Shown piece after piece: positions 36,482-48,902 of a DNA stretch of 64,000 nt. The translations under genes were made by a program, and so were the position numbers. Every line of letters begins with the position of its first letter. The first letter of the stretch is position 1. Where the stretch lies: assembly GCF_945859705.1 (NCBI RefSeq), contig NC_079135.1, positions 128,024,551 to 128,088,550 on the forward strand. Reading direction: 5' to 3'. The notes beneath the pieces were generated by a model. That model was not told the DNA's origin and made no database searches. It worked only from the letters and a program-made list of their open reading frames with translations. The stretch comes from Episyrphus balteatus (lineage: Eukaryota; Arthropoda; Insecta; Diptera; Syrphidae).

Positions 36482-36632
36482 AGGCGTGTTTTTTCTTCAA
36501 CTCAGTAGCTACTCATTTTTTTATTTTATTTGAAAAACAATAAAAACAAATACTTACTTGTGTAATTTTTATTAATGTTTTGCGAATAAAATCAAAAATG
36601 AGTAGCAACTGAGTAATAGAAAAAACACGCCT
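36482..36632. mobile_element. 151-bp MITE nested in the hAT-like element
   Basis: AGGCGTGTTTTTTCTTCAAC at the left pairs with the right end (GAAAAAACACGCCT), with further pairing of CTCAGTAGCTACTCATTTTT and AAAATGAGTAGCAACTGAG. ATA is present on both sides. It is non-coding. Confidence 0.7.
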
Positions 36633-36732
36633 ATAGTTGATAAAAAAGTTTTGTGAATCTTAAAAAAAATTTTTTTTCAGTCTGAGGTAACCCCCCCCGA
36701 AATGAAATCCTAGCTACGGCTATGTTCCCGCG

Positions 36733-38479
36733 TCCATTAGTCCCAAATCAATTACATATCCCAAATTATTTCAAGACAAGTCCCCGGGCGGGCGTCGAAC
36801 ATAACAATGGGCCTCATTAGTTTAACAAAGACAACACGGGGCGGATTCTACGACTAAATTCGTTTGTTGATGGCGGTCGATGGTGGGGTTGTAGAAGGGC
36901 GACACACAATGTGGCAATGGCGATGTTTATGGTGATGGCGCGCAATAGTCGGACGCCGCCGATGGTTGTTTCGGTGTGATGCGATGGAACGAACCCTCAT
37001 TTCATGTGATTAGTAAAACAATTTGCACCCCAAACAGAATGTTGCAAATATAGTGTCTGACCTAAACATCGCTTCAACCGCCACAGACTTGGGGATTCCC
37101 AGAAAAACACTCGCATTTCCATGGCTTCACTTGGAGAAGAAAGAACTTACAAAAACCTCCCCGAAACAGGACATTGTTTGTTCAACTATGTAATTGCCGC
37201 CACATGGGGGCGCTGCTCTACAACTCCAATTGCGTGGACACAAAATTGAAACACAATGACAGTGCGGTTAGGAAATGGAACATTTTGTCAAAAAGACAGA
37301 GCAGCACTTTTATTCTATAAAACAGAACGATGTCCTGTATCCTGTGTTCCTCTTTATTTCTTTCATGTTTATTTAGATCCTGTTGAGCAAAATGAAAAAT
37401 GAAAATAATAACACAACGAATTTGAAATATGTCTTTTTTTTTTTTTGTTTTTGTTCTTTTTTTCAAGCAGCCCGAAGGGGCGAGGGTGTCCTAAAATAAC
37501 AGGACGTGTATGTCCTGCGGTGCGAAGTGAAATTTAGGACTTGTTTTAAAAACACGCGCAATACAGCATAATTTTTTTTTATTACGAAAAAAAAAATACA
37601 CAGAAAGTGAATAGGTAGTTGTGGTAAAAATATTTTTTTGTTATTTTTGGATTGTTTTGATTTTGATGTTAAAACGGATGTTGTTTAGTTTTTAGAATAT
37701 GAAATGATTTAACATTTTTTGTTTTGTTTTCTTTGAAAATAATTTTGAAGTGGGAGTGAGGACAGATTTTTATTTTAATGTGTGGAAATTCCTACCTGAC
37801 AATTTTGATGGGATTTTGACGTCATATTAGCAGATGGCTGTTTCTCATATTTTTCAAACGTAAAAAAATAGTGTTTTAATGAGTACATAGATAGTAGTAA
37901 AATAAAACTAAATTATTATTTTTCAGATCTGTTATTCTTTATTAGAAAAATATGTACCTTTTCTAAAATTGGTCAATGTTTTTATGCATGGCAGCATTTT
38001 TTCAATGCTAGTTTCTTGTTCAAAGTACTAAGTGCCTTTAGAGGACCATAACTACATATATTATTTAACGGTTATTCAATTTTTTGACATTAATAACACT
38101 AGTTTATAGCCAAAATGGACTTTCCTATTTTTTTCTTACATACTTTGACCTCAGAAACTAGGAAATCACTTTAAAAAAAATTACGATGAATTCGTTTTCG
38201 AGATATGATTATGACATATTAAAATAAAATGCACGACTGGGTCGCACGAACTTGCTCTTAGAGTTAAAGTTGCTTAAATTTTTAAGACTTTTTATATAGA
38301 AATTTGGAAAAAAAAAAACAAAATTCGTTTTTTTTTAAAATAAAATAAAATCTGAAATTAAATTGCCCTCCAAAACAAGTATGCAGTTTTGATTGATATA
38401 TTAACATGCATTTTTAGAAAAAAAAATTTCAAAATCGTTAGAGCTGTTTTTTAAAAAACTAATTTCTTATAAATATTTT
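36733..38479. other. Unassigned, partly GC-richer host DNA
   Basis: 36,733-37,220 is less AT-rich (GGGCGGGCG, GGCGCGCAATAG, GCCGCC words) and may be conserved host sequence, but no open frame of note runs through it. The remainder is AT-rich. Confidence 0.35.
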
Positions 38480-39351
38480 TTTGGAAAAAAAGTTTTAAAA
38501 TAAAATTGGTATGTCATTTGGTAGAAATCACTAATCAACATCTAAAAACAAAATTTCAAAAAAGTTCAATGTCCCGTTTTCGAAAATTTGATTTTTCAAA
38601 AAAAAATTTTCAAAATTTTTTTAAAAATCCAAAAATTATTTTTTTCAAAATTTTATATTTAGATTATATAAATGCTTCTCCACAAAAAGTTTCGTTGAAA
38701 TCGAATAAGCAGTTTCGGAGATAATCGGATTTGAAAAAAAACGGTTCTATGGCAGGTACCGTTAATAATGATTTTCAAAAAAAAAATTTTTCATTGAAAG
38801 ATAGACCTTAGCTTAAAACTAACATTTGAATTTTTTAAACAAAATGGTTGGAGCCGTTTTCGAGATATTTCAATTTTACTAAAATCGGTATATGACAAGT
38901 ACCGTTATTTTTGGTCCAAAAAAATTAATTCCAAAAACCCCTCTGGAGAGTCGCAGAATAACGCTACATACCAAGTTTGACATTAATCGGTCCATCCGTT
39001 TAGGCTGTAGCTCCTTATACAGACTGACAGACTGACAGACTGACAGACTGACAGACTGACAGACTGACAGACTGACAGACTGACAGACTGACAGACTGAC
39101 AGACTGACAGACTGACAGACTGACAGACTGACAGACTGACAGACTGACAGACTGACAGACTGACAGACTGACAGACTGACAGACTGACAGACTGACAGAC
39201 TGACAGACAGACAGACAGACAGACAGACGGACTTCCGGGACCCAATTTTTTGGCATTGTCTACCATCGTAATGTCATGGAAAAATGTTATCTCATCTTTT
39301 TTTTTTGTACGAATGCATAACTTGATATATAGTACCTATATCGCAAGTTAA
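38480..39351 (+). mobile_element. GTCY-microsatellite interspersed element, copy 2
   Basis: Same block order and orientation as 15,366-16,046. It is longer mainly because the internal 8-bp repeat has expanded. It ends at the same CTATATCGCAAGT. Open frames inside the tract (Ser-Val-Cys-Leu repeats on the minus strand) are artefacts of the repeat. Confidence 0.75.
39020..39228 (+). repeat. (GACAGACT)n microsatellite, about 23 units
   Basis: A nearly perfect 8-bp repeat followed by about six GACA units. Copy 1 has only about two 8-bp units, so the tract expanded after the copies separated or contracted in copy 1. Confidence 0.95.
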
Positions 39352-41840
39352 AATATTACATCTATTTTCATATGATTTTAAAAAAATTTAGAAAATATGT
39401 AGTTTCTGGATTTAGGATAAACGATATCTTATGAGATTGAAATATTAAGAAAATAGAGGTGTAAATTGATAAAAATGAAAAAAAAAAAATAAAAATGTGT
39501 TAAGGAAAAATGGTTAAAAAAGACCAAAAATATCAGACGTTGATAGACCGTATTTTATCCAATTTTAGCCGTATTAAATTTTTGAAACCATTATGTTTAA
39601 AGATAAAGTATCTTCTTTTCTCTTTTACATATCTATAAATGCTCAAAGGATAAAAATAGACTATTAAGTAAAAATATCTAAAATGTCCTTTTTTTCTCCT
39701 TTTTGAATAGAATTTCTTTAATGTAATTGATAGGAAATTCAATTATATAGAAAAAATTACTTAATAAAAATTTTTAAAATCGGCTTGCTTTTCAAGTTAT
39801 AGACAAAAACTCAAAAAGAGTCAAAAATTTTGATAGTTACAAAAATGGTCATATCTTTGTTACTTATGTATGCATCGATTTTCAAAAACGTATCTTATTA
39901 TCTTTTCCAGAGAATGTACTATAGGTACATGAAAAGTTTAAGATTATGAGGATTCGAAATATTTTGATTATGAAATTTGTTTTGTCAGAATTTTTTTTTA
40001 AAAATCGATTTTTTTAAAAAATTGTTTTGTTTTGTAGACTAGTGTAGATAATGTTTGATTTGCTAGCAGATTGCCAATTCAAAGCAACATCAGGAGCACT
40101 GAAAAGGAATTTCAAATCTTTTCCTTTTTTCCAATTTTTTTCTTAAGTTTTCTTTGAATTTGATGAAACGAATAAATATGACAAATTGCATATAAAAATT
40201 CGAAGACATTTCAGAAACGCAAACACCATCAGCATATTTCTTTCATTTCCATGCATTAAATCCTTTTGACCCAATTTTGTATTCATCTTGATTTTATTTT
40301 ATTTTTCGTCTTAATGCAGCACAAAACAAAATCCCCCAAATTGAAAGTCCTTCAGATCCACACACATATGTGTTGGAGGGAGAAAAAAAATAGAAGAAAT
40401 CCTTTAACCGATGTCAAAGATGAAATCCATTTACCTGCTCACTTCACCTTCCACATTCGTCTTCTCTATTGCGCTATTTTTCCACCGTGTCGTCTATAGT
40501 CAGTGTTCCCTTTCGACTTCGTCATGAGGGCTCCCCTTCATCTCTTTCGGAAAAAAAGCAAAACTCATTACATAACTTTCCTCATTAAGTGTTTTTCTAA
40601 TTCCTTGTCGTCGTTTTTTTTTTTCTGTTTTTCTTCTTTTTTTTTGTTAGAGTCACATAGGACTCTTTTGCACCCTAGGAAGCTGGGTTCTTATATTCGT
40701 TTACCCTAAACTCTGTCATACCTCAGTCTACTTTTTCGACAACTGCATTCATTTTGATGGGAATTACTCAGCACTCAGGAAGGATAATTTTCGGGTTCGA
40801 CATCTCCTTGAGGATATTTTTTTTTTTCGTACTTCTCAACAACGTTATAGGCGATATGATGGCGGGAGTCATTTTGAAAGAGAACACAAGGCGGCGCGCG
40901 GTTAAAAAAAAATAACCAAAAACCAACAAAACTTCAACAAACCTCATTCCCAGGATACTCCTATCCCGACCCACTCCCGAAAAAAAAAATATCCTATTCG
41001 TAAGCGAAAAATATTTTTTTTTCCTGATTTCTACTTTTCTTCGTCGTTTATTTGGTTTTTGTTTCTCCCAGCAAAAGGATTTGCTCCTCGAACTCCAATC
41101 CTCAATCCCCAATCCGAATCCGAATCCTTGTCAAAAGAAAAGTATAATAATTTCGAGTCATTCATAGAAGCAGAAGAATCCCAAAAACCAGCTATAGAAC
41201 ACACAAATACACTTACACATGCTTAAGGAGCGTAGGGAAAAAAGTTTCGTAATTATTTATCCTTGTTTCATCATCATCGTCGTCATCATCATCAAAGCCC
41301 CCAAACCTTCTTGTCAAAAAAAAAATAGAAGAAAACCAAAAAAAAAAAAATATCAAGATGAAATCCGAAAAATTGCAACGCTTTTCCTAGGGGAGAGCTT
41401 AGAAAATGTGAGTGCAACAACAACAGGAGCAGCCAGCACCACATGAATCTGGAATCAGATGCGGGATTAAAAGTGCTGAATGTGTCCGTCCGAAACTCTC
41501 TACTCTGAATGAACAAAACAATGCGAAAATGAAATTTCATGTTTTTAAGAACATTCCTCCCATCTCATCCCCGTTCCTTTCCTTGTTTGTCAGCCAGCTC
41601 TATGCTGGTCCAGTCCTTTGCTAAAAATTTCAAATGAACGGAGAATTCGCACCCTTTTTTTTTGGTCTTAAAAGACAATCAACCAAGTCAATGGATTGAA
41701 AAATATCTAAAGTACTCTGCAATACTGAAGTGGTGTTATATGCGCTATATGCGCATACGAGTGTATGTGTTCCAGCTCAAGGATTGGCAAACGGTAAAAA
41801 ACACTCCAAGTGAATGTCCGATTTCAATCAAAAAAGAGTG
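39352..41840. other. Unassigned DNA
   Basis: No gene recognised. 40,270-41,650 is somewhat less AT-rich and carries overlapping open frames on both strands without domains. Confidence 0.35.
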
Positions 41841-42164
41841 TGTGTACACATGTACACGCGACTGAAGTTATACTTCTCATTCAGTATATGTAAATGAATT
41901 TCATTTGATATTTTTAATTTCTATTATGAAGTAATAAATCCACACTTAGTTTTTTTACATTTTTATCAAGTGAACAATAAATTAATTCTTTCATCCTCCT
42001 TACGTCCATGTAGTTTTCAATTTATTCTGTGAAATTTACTCATGTTGTGCGGTTCAGAACGTACGGTTTAACGAAAGTAAATGAATTGCGCATAAAATGT
42101 GCGATATGGTAATTTTATGAGAATTGTGTGTGCTTCAGCACTAGTAGTAGCAATATGGAACTTG

Positions 42165-43587
42165 CAGGGTTGCTACAAAGCTCAAAAGTTAGCTGAGCTC
42201 AGCTCACAGCTCAGCTCAAATTTTGAGCTAGCTCACTTTTGAGCTATGTACCATAGCTCAGCTCATTTGAGCTGAGCTGAAAGTGAGCTAAGCTGATGGT
42301 TGAGCTGAGCTGTTGGGTGAGCTGAGCTGTCGGTGAGCTGAGCTGTTGGGTGAGCTAAGGTAAAGTGAGCTGAGCTGTGATGGGTGTGGGGATACATTGA
42401 TTTTTATTTGGAAAGTATAATGAAATATGAAGATATTTTAAACTTTTATAAAACACCATAGCTTAAGATGTTTGGTTCTAGTTATTAATGGAATTATTTT
42501 AACACATGGATATTTTTATAAATAAAACAGATAATTTTTCGTGATCTTTTTTCTTGGTTAATTTAATAGTAAATATATTTCTATTTTTCTACTAAAATAT
42601 TTCTTTTTTTATCATAAAAAAAAAATCCGGTACAATCCGGTTTTTCGACTTTTTTCAAAATTCCGAGAAAATCGCGTTTGAAAGTTGGGGTAAATTTTTT
42701 TTTCGAAAAATCCCCGAATCTTTGAACGCTCCTGGAAGCTAAACCGCTTGAGAGCAATTTTTGGGAGTGATGCCAAAATATAGCTTGTGTCATGGGCCTA
42801 CGCTTTGCTTTGTATCAGATTTTTAAAAAATCGCTTTCCATGTTAAACCGCCACATCATGCTTTTTTTTTCAGAATCGTGACTACTTTTGTTTTTACTTT
42901 TAAGTTCTCCCGGTTTAAGAACGCGTGGACCTACAGGGATGAGAGTTGTACCCAAATGTAGGTTAGAGTCCCCGCTACCTTTTGGCATCAAAAAAATTGT
43001 TTTCACTTTCTTCAAAATTCTACAATCTACAATCTACAATCCGGTTTTTCGATTTTTTTCAAAATTCCGAGAAAATCGCCTTTGAAAGTTGGGGTAAAAT
43101 TTTTTTTCGAAAAATCCCCGAATCTTTGAACGCTCCTAGAAGCTAAACCGCTTGAGAGCAATTTTTGGGAGTAATGCCAAATGATAGCTTGTGTCATGGG
43201 CCTACGCTTTGCACATTGTCAGATTTTTAAAAAATCGCCTTCCATGTTAAACCGCCACATCATGCCTATTTTTTTCAGAATCGTGCCTACTTTTTTTTTT
43301 ACTTTTAAGTTCTCCCGGTTTAAGAACGCGTGGACCTACAGGGATGAGAGTTGTACCCAAATGTAGGTTAGAGTCCCCGCTACCTTTTGGCATCAAAAAT
43401 TTTTTTTTTCATTTTCTTCAAAATTCCGAGATATAGGCGTTGGAAGTTGAGGGCGCTCACTTTCAGCTCAGCTCACTTTCAGATCAGCTCAAATGTGCTG
43501 AGCTTTGGTACCTAGCTCAAAAGTGAGCTAGCTCAAATTTGAGCTGAGCTGTGAGCTGAGCTGAAATGTGAGCTTTTTCAAACCCTG
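42165..43587 (-). mobile_element. Inner hAT-like element, right copy
   Basis: The ends are CAGGGTTGCTACAAAGCTC and CAAACCCTG. The flanks GGAACTTG (42,157-42,164) and GCAACTTG (43,588-43,595) show the same one-base TSD mismatch as the left copy. It contains AGCTC-repeat arms (42,180-42,380; 43,455-43,570) and a reduced 500-bp repeat. Confidence 0.75.
42640..43445 (-). repeat. 500-bp tandem repeat, about 1.6 units, inverted
   Basis: The same phrases as at 13,050-14,475, reversed (CCGCTACCTTTTGGCATC near 42,973 and 43,376). A short triplicated CTACAATCTACAATC slip at about 43,020-43,040 marks a local rearrangement. Confidence 0.85.
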
Positions 43588-43810
43588 GCAACTTGCCACA
43601 TGGAAATTACCACATGCAACTTTTCACATGCAACTTCCCACATGCAACTTGCCACACGCAACTTGCCACATGCAACTTACCACACGCAGCTTGCCACATA
43701 CAACTTGCCACACGAGACTTGCCACTGCAGCTTGCCACATGCAACTTGCCACAAGCAACTTGCCACATACAACTTGCCACATGCAACTTGCCACATGAAA
43801 CATGTAACTT
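43588..43810 (-). repeat. 14-bp minisatellite, right copy
   Basis: About fifteen imperfect copies of CAACTTGCCACATG, twice as many as in the left copy. Confidence 0.85.
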
Positions 43811-43996
43811 GCAACGTGTTGTGTGTTTTATGTTTGCCGTACTGCGGCGTACTGCATTTTTAAATACTAAAGTACTGCCTACTCTAAAGGTGAAACGACA
43901 GCCCTGCTACGCAGGGTGATCGCGTCATAATCCCTTTGACATTCTTGTCAAAAAGTAAATTTTCATACTCACCCTCCCATAAGAAGTATAACTTCA

Positions 43997-44582
43997 AAAA
44001 TTTTCAATTGAAATTCGAGAGGGGGGCTATATGTTCAAGTCGAAAAAAACAAGACTTGATTTTTGGCAGAAAGGGGTATAGCATATTCTTTGGTTTTTGG
44101 TGAACCCTTTTGTTGAAAATTTCAAAATTAGAAAAGGGGTTTTTGCCTATCTTTAGAAATTTGAAGGAATATAATTTCTAAAACGTACAAAATAAAAACG
44201 AGTTTTTTTTTTTGACGATATGAATGTTATAATCTTGAAATGTTTATGGCACATTTCTGCCAAGACAACAATTGAAGTAATCACTCAAACAGCACCCGAA
44301 ATACTTTTTGAAGAATTTAATTGAGGAAGAATAATTTAGCTGAACTGTTTTCATGTCAAAGTAGGAACAAAATTGCATAATAAGGAAAAAAAATATATAT
44401 ATTTCAAGACCCCTTGTGGTTTTTATTTGTGGTAGGTATGAATTTTGTAGATAATCTCAATGACGAGTTTAACATTTCATTCGTAGCTAGAAATAATAAA
44501 AAAAATATTTTAATACAGTCAAATAAGGTGAAAAAATTGGTAAACCTCGGAATAAATGCTAAAAGAAATTTTTTTTGCTCAA
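43997..44582. other. Unassigned AT-rich DNA
   Basis: Nothing recognised. Confidence 0.4.
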
Positions 44583-44916
44583 TACCTTCGTTTTGGCATT
44601 CTATAACATATATATACATATATATAACATAACATCGCGATTTTGAAGGTCAAAACGGGAAATCTGGTTTTTTCAAAATTAGCAAAAAAAGACGATGGTT
44701 TTATACATATACACATATGATACATGATTTCAAGGTACTTTTTAATGCTGTTTCTAAAAAAATCTAAAATCAAGGCAATCTGACGTCTCTGAAAAAAGTT
44801 ATACCTGTTTTTCATCAATCTAATCTATTTCTATTTTCCAGGTTAAACTAAAGTTAAACTCCATTTCGCGCTTTGACCTTCAAAATCGCAACTAGAATGC
44901 CAAAACGAAAACCATG
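44583..44916. mobile_element. Small foldback element
   Basis: TTCGTTTTGGCATTCTA and GCGATTTTGAAGGTCAAA at the left (44,588-44,655) recur inverted at 44,863-44,916. About 200 bp separates them, with a (TA)n-like stretch in the left arm. No TSD was resolved. Confidence 0.5.
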
Positions 44917-45455
44917 TTCTGGGGTTATACTTATTTTTAATAGGTGTTGCGATGTTTTGAGCTGAAATAATAACCTTTAATGTGATATAAAATTAATTCA
45001 AGGTTGTCATATAAAAAAAAAGATTTAAGGGTGATGGAAGAGAAAGAAGTTTGATTTTTAGCCTTATTCATGAAAAATTATTGTTTTCAATAAATTGTTT
45101 TTAATCTTTTTTACGTTACGTATAGACTTATATAAATGTAGTTATTTTTTAGAAAAAATATAAAGCTTTTGCTTTATAATGGTAATTTTTCTTGTTAGCT
45201 TTTCAGCAACAAAAAAAAAATTAAAAAAGGAGAAAAGAAAAAAAGAGATAATTTTTCTGCAAAACATACAGATATTTAAAGTCTTAATCTTTAGCTTAAG
45301 TACTGTACTATGAATTGGTGTTATTATCAAATAAATTTTTTTAACAAGAAAGTTGACAGACAAAAAACAATTTTTAAAACATTTTTTTTATCCAAAGCAC
45401 ACAAGCAGTTTTTTTTTATGACGTACCTTATCATGTTAAATTATCGTCCTTAAAC
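44917..45455. other. Unassigned AT-rich DNA
   Basis: Nothing recognised. Confidence 0.4.
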
Positions 45456-45906
45456 CGACTCACAGTGCGGTATTTTGATGTAAAACGTGGCCATAAATGA
45501 AATTTCTCAATTTTGGCCTCCAGGATTAAGCTTATGTCCCATAACCATAACCAGGCTACTTTTTAGTGAAATCTATCTATAAATTTGGTCAACCCAGTTC
45601 GCCACACCATCAGTTAAAACTTGCACTATTTGGTTAAACACGATTTTTTTGGGATTTTTATACAAAAAAGTTAATTTTCTAAGTATTTTGTTTGTACTCA
45701 AAAGTGATTTTAGTGAAAAATTTTGATATGGATATTAACAATCAAGGTATTAATTGTTTAAAAAAAAACAATAATTGTATATGCTATGCAACTCTATTTT
45801 TTCATAGGGAGGGGTTAAAGTAGGTTCATACTTAAAAAAATTGCACTTTTTTCGTTGTTTTTTGTAAACATTAGTGTTTTTTAAATAGTGCAACAAGCAG
45901 CAACAT

Positions 45907-47842
45907 CTCAAGTAGCACAAAAGTCAAAAATACACCAAAATATTTAGTGTATATTTTACACTTTCGTGATATGCATTTTGAATATAGAAAATACACTACT
46001 TTTTAGTGCAGTTTTTAGACATTTAATTCTGTTTCAGTGTAAATAATACCCATGTTCTCGTATATAATAAACACCGCTTGCATAAAACTTGTACCGATTT
46101 TCGGTATATAAGTTGTGCCAGTGGTATACAAATTGTTCTGGTTACTGGGATATAATATACTCCATAGGTGTATTAAAATCTGAAACTTAAATTTTTTCTA
46201 TTTAAAATTTAAACCGAAGTTTATTTTTTCAATTCGAAATAATTTAATGAATTATAATTTACACCGTTACTTATTATATGAAAGAAAGTGTCTATAAGAA
46301 TTTTTAACTCATTATATGAATCTAAGTATTCACCTACATAATAATTATAGACGTAATAAAATCATGAATAAATACGATTCTGAGTGCCTTATTTTAAAAC
46401 AAAGCACATTATGTCGATAGATTTTTGGCCCTACCCCGTCTAAAATTCGAGCGCCTCGAAAATTTTAATAATTCAAAGATTTTTTATTCGAATTGTAAAT
46501 TTTTTTTTTTTTTTTATTATAGTTTTTGGTTGTTTTAAGACTTTTTTAAAGACTTTTTGTTAAAAACAAGTCAAAAACACAAAAAACGTGGCATAATTAA
46601 GACAGTATATATATTAAAATAACTAATCATTGTTTTTATTTAAATATGGCGGCCACATGAATTTCAATTTTTCCTATTATTCCTTAAAAAATATGGCCGT
46701 TGTCCAAAATATACACCAATTCCTGAATTTGGAATAAAAAATTAGCCAATTTGAAAGAAAAAGAAACAAAATACACAATTGTAAAAGTTATATGCAATAT
46801 GCTCTTTTCAGTGCATTTATTATGCTGAAAACTGTATAAAATATTCACTGATTTATATTATATTGAGAAATTATACAAAAAACGCATGGAATCTAAAGGA
46901 GCAATGAGAAAAATGCACAATTGTTAAAAATATGTCAAAAAATATTTTTTTCGGTATATTTTATTTGCTGTTATGGTATGAGAGATGTGCAAACCCTTGA
47001 CAAAAAAAAAAGTTTTATAAACAATAAAAACAAATTTATTATAAACTCATACATTTTTTACATTTTTTAATTCTGTTCTTGTGGCTCGGCAACAACATCT
47101 TCTTCATATTTATCGATTTTTTGTGCCTCCGGATCCTCTTCTCCATCCTTTTTGTTCAAATTTACATCTAACTTTATCTTTTTGGTACTTTCGGCTCAAC
47201 TTCCTCCTTCGTCGTCAATAAATCTCTAAAATATTTGTGGTCAACGTTTGCGTTTACACCACTGATAAATAGGGATATAACATTGCTTAGCTTGGAATCC
47301 AATCTAAGAAAGCTCATATGATTTCCTGATCGATCAAAATTTGCAACAACATTACATTTTGTACAACATATCAACACAACATTATATTAATTTAATTTCG
47401 AAGAACTCATTTTTGTTGATTAAAAAATGCTGTGTGCTCTTTAAGAATTTAATCGCGACTGAATAATTTCAATTACATTTTGTTATTTATTTTTATGTAT
47501 TTAAGTGCATTTTATTTCCATATGGTGTTAAAGCTTCACCAAAACATATTTGGCAAATAAAAATGGTGTATTTTATCTACAATATACAGTGCAAAAAATA
47601 TGCTATATTTTTTGGTTGCAGAAACGATTTATTTTATATACCATTAATGGTATATTTTAAAAACAACTGAGCACCGGTTAGTTTTTTGCACCAAATTTCA
47701 AAATAAATGTTGAAAAAATGCACAGAAAATACAATGGTGTATTTTTTATACCGATATTTTTGACAAATACACCAAAATCTTAAGTTTTTTTCAATTATAG
47801 GTACACCAAAATTAATGAATTTACACCAGTTTACTACTTGAG
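45907..47842. mobile_element. CTCAAGTAG element A, nested
   Basis: It starts CTCAAGTAGCACAAAAGT and ends TTTACTACTTGAG, with AT on both outer sides. It shares interior blocks with element B (for example CCCGTCTAAAA-TCGAGCGCCTC near 46,436 and 48,343) in the same orientation, but is twice as long. The extra length includes coding-like sequence at 47,090-47,390 on the minus strand. The superfamily is unknown. Confidence 0.7.
47090..47389 (-). pseudogene. Frameshifted coding-like segment in element A
   Basis: The first part (minus, 47,377 down to 47,174; its first codon is GTG) contains I-C-C-T-K-C-N-V-V and S-F-L-R-L-D-S-K-L-S-N-V-I-S-L-F. It stops at AAAAGATAA. A one-base shift continues as an acidic, lysine-rich tail (K-L-D-V-N-L-N-K-K-D-G-E-E-D-P-E) down to a TAA near 47,070. 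The tail is codon-like and less AT-rich than its surroundings. I do not recognise the family; it could be a captured host gene fragment or the end of a transposase. Confidence 0.4.
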
Positions 47843-47944
47843 ATGGTCCAACCTATATGTTATTTAACTGCTAGATATGTAGAACAATATTGCATTTCAA
47901 GAGTTTGCCCGAGTTTGATAAAAAAGGTCCATGATATTCCTTAA

Positions 47945-48902
47945 CTCAAGTAGCACAAAAGTCTAAAATAAAATATTTGGAGAATTTTTTGCACTTTCGT
48001 GATATACATTTTCAATATAAAAAATATACCACTTTCTCGTATATAATAAACTCCGGTGGTAAAAAAATTATACCGATTTTCGGCGTATAAAAAGCGCTAG
48101 TGGTATAAAAAATGATCTGGTTTTTGGTGAAAAATAATTCCTTTGAAATTGAAAAATACACAATGAATCTATGGATAAAATACAATATTTAAATCATTTT
48201 GATTTATAATTTGAACCAAAGTTTATTTTTTTTCCTCAAATGAATTTTTATTCACAATAATAAAAAAAACTAATGATTAAATATGAATTTGAGTGCCTAA
48301 TTTAAGAACAAAACACATTCTGTATTCTGATTTTAGATACTACCCCGTCTAAAAATCGAGCGCCTCAAAAATTTCAATGAATTAATAATTTTTTTTTATT
48401 TTTAAAATCAGTTTTTCAAAAATTATATTTTTTTTGTTGCTGTTTTTACATTTATATAGAAGAGTTCTCTTATAGTATAATATACCTATACGAATCAAAA
48501 AAAACTAATTAGGTCGATATATACAGTAAAATAATTAATTGATGTTTTCATTTTTTAAATGGCGGCCATTGAAAAATATGGCGTTTCCCACTTATGCAGT
48601 CTGGTGAATTTTATGTTCACAGGGTGTAATTCCTACACAAAAAAGAGTGTACAAAATATACCGTTTTAGTTGATTTCAGAATCGAATAATTTTATGCACC
48701 ATTAATGGTATATTATAAAAACAACTAAATATCGGTATATTTTTTGCACGGAATCTTAAAAAAAAGTTGAAATTTTGTACAGAAAAGACAGTAGTATAAT
48801 TTTTATACCACTTATTTTGACAAATACACCAAATCAATTTTCTCAATTTTACACCAAAATAAATAAATTTACACCAATTTATACACCAGTGTGCTACTTG
48901 AG
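47945..48902. mobile_element. CTCAAGTAG element B, nested
   Basis: CTCAAGTAGCACA at the left matches TGTGCTACTTGAG at the right, a perfect 13-bp inverted repeat. AA lies on both outer sides. 958 bp, non-coding, rich in ACACCAAAAT and TATACCA words. Same family and direction as element A, 102 bp away. Confidence 0.75.

Larger units (their letters stand above)
33484..36724. mobile_element. hAT-like element with nested LINE and MITE
   Basis: The ends CATAGCCGTATTTAGGGGGG and CCTAGCTACGGCTATG form inverted tips. The 8-bp sequence TTCCCGCG is perfectly duplicated at 33,476-33,483 and 36,725-36,732, which points to hAT. Inside are opposed ATTCTG minisatellites (33,663-33,797 and 35,396-35,546), an 86-bp palindrome, a Jockey-like LINE (34,036-35,216) and a small MITE (36,482-36,632). 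Without the LINE it is about 2.06 kb. It has no transposase. Confidence 0.85.
41863..43996 (-). mobile_element. Composite TIR element, right (inverted) copy
   Basis: The ends TGAAGTTATACTTCT (41,863) and AGAAGTATAACTTCA (43,982) match the copy at 12,640-15,228 in reverse order. Homology again continues outside the left TIR through ACACATGTACACGCGAC. It is shorter mainly because the inner tandem repeat has fewer units. There is no transposase. Confidence 0.8.

Noticed and set aside
38879..39266. Ser-Val-Cys-Leu repeat proteins on the minus strand
   Set aside because: Translation of the (GACAGACT)n microsatellite in more than one frame.
43568..43919. His-Ala-Thr-Cys repeat frames, also at 12,717-12,957
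   Set aside because: They are the 14-bp minisatellite read in several frames; three frames stay open together.
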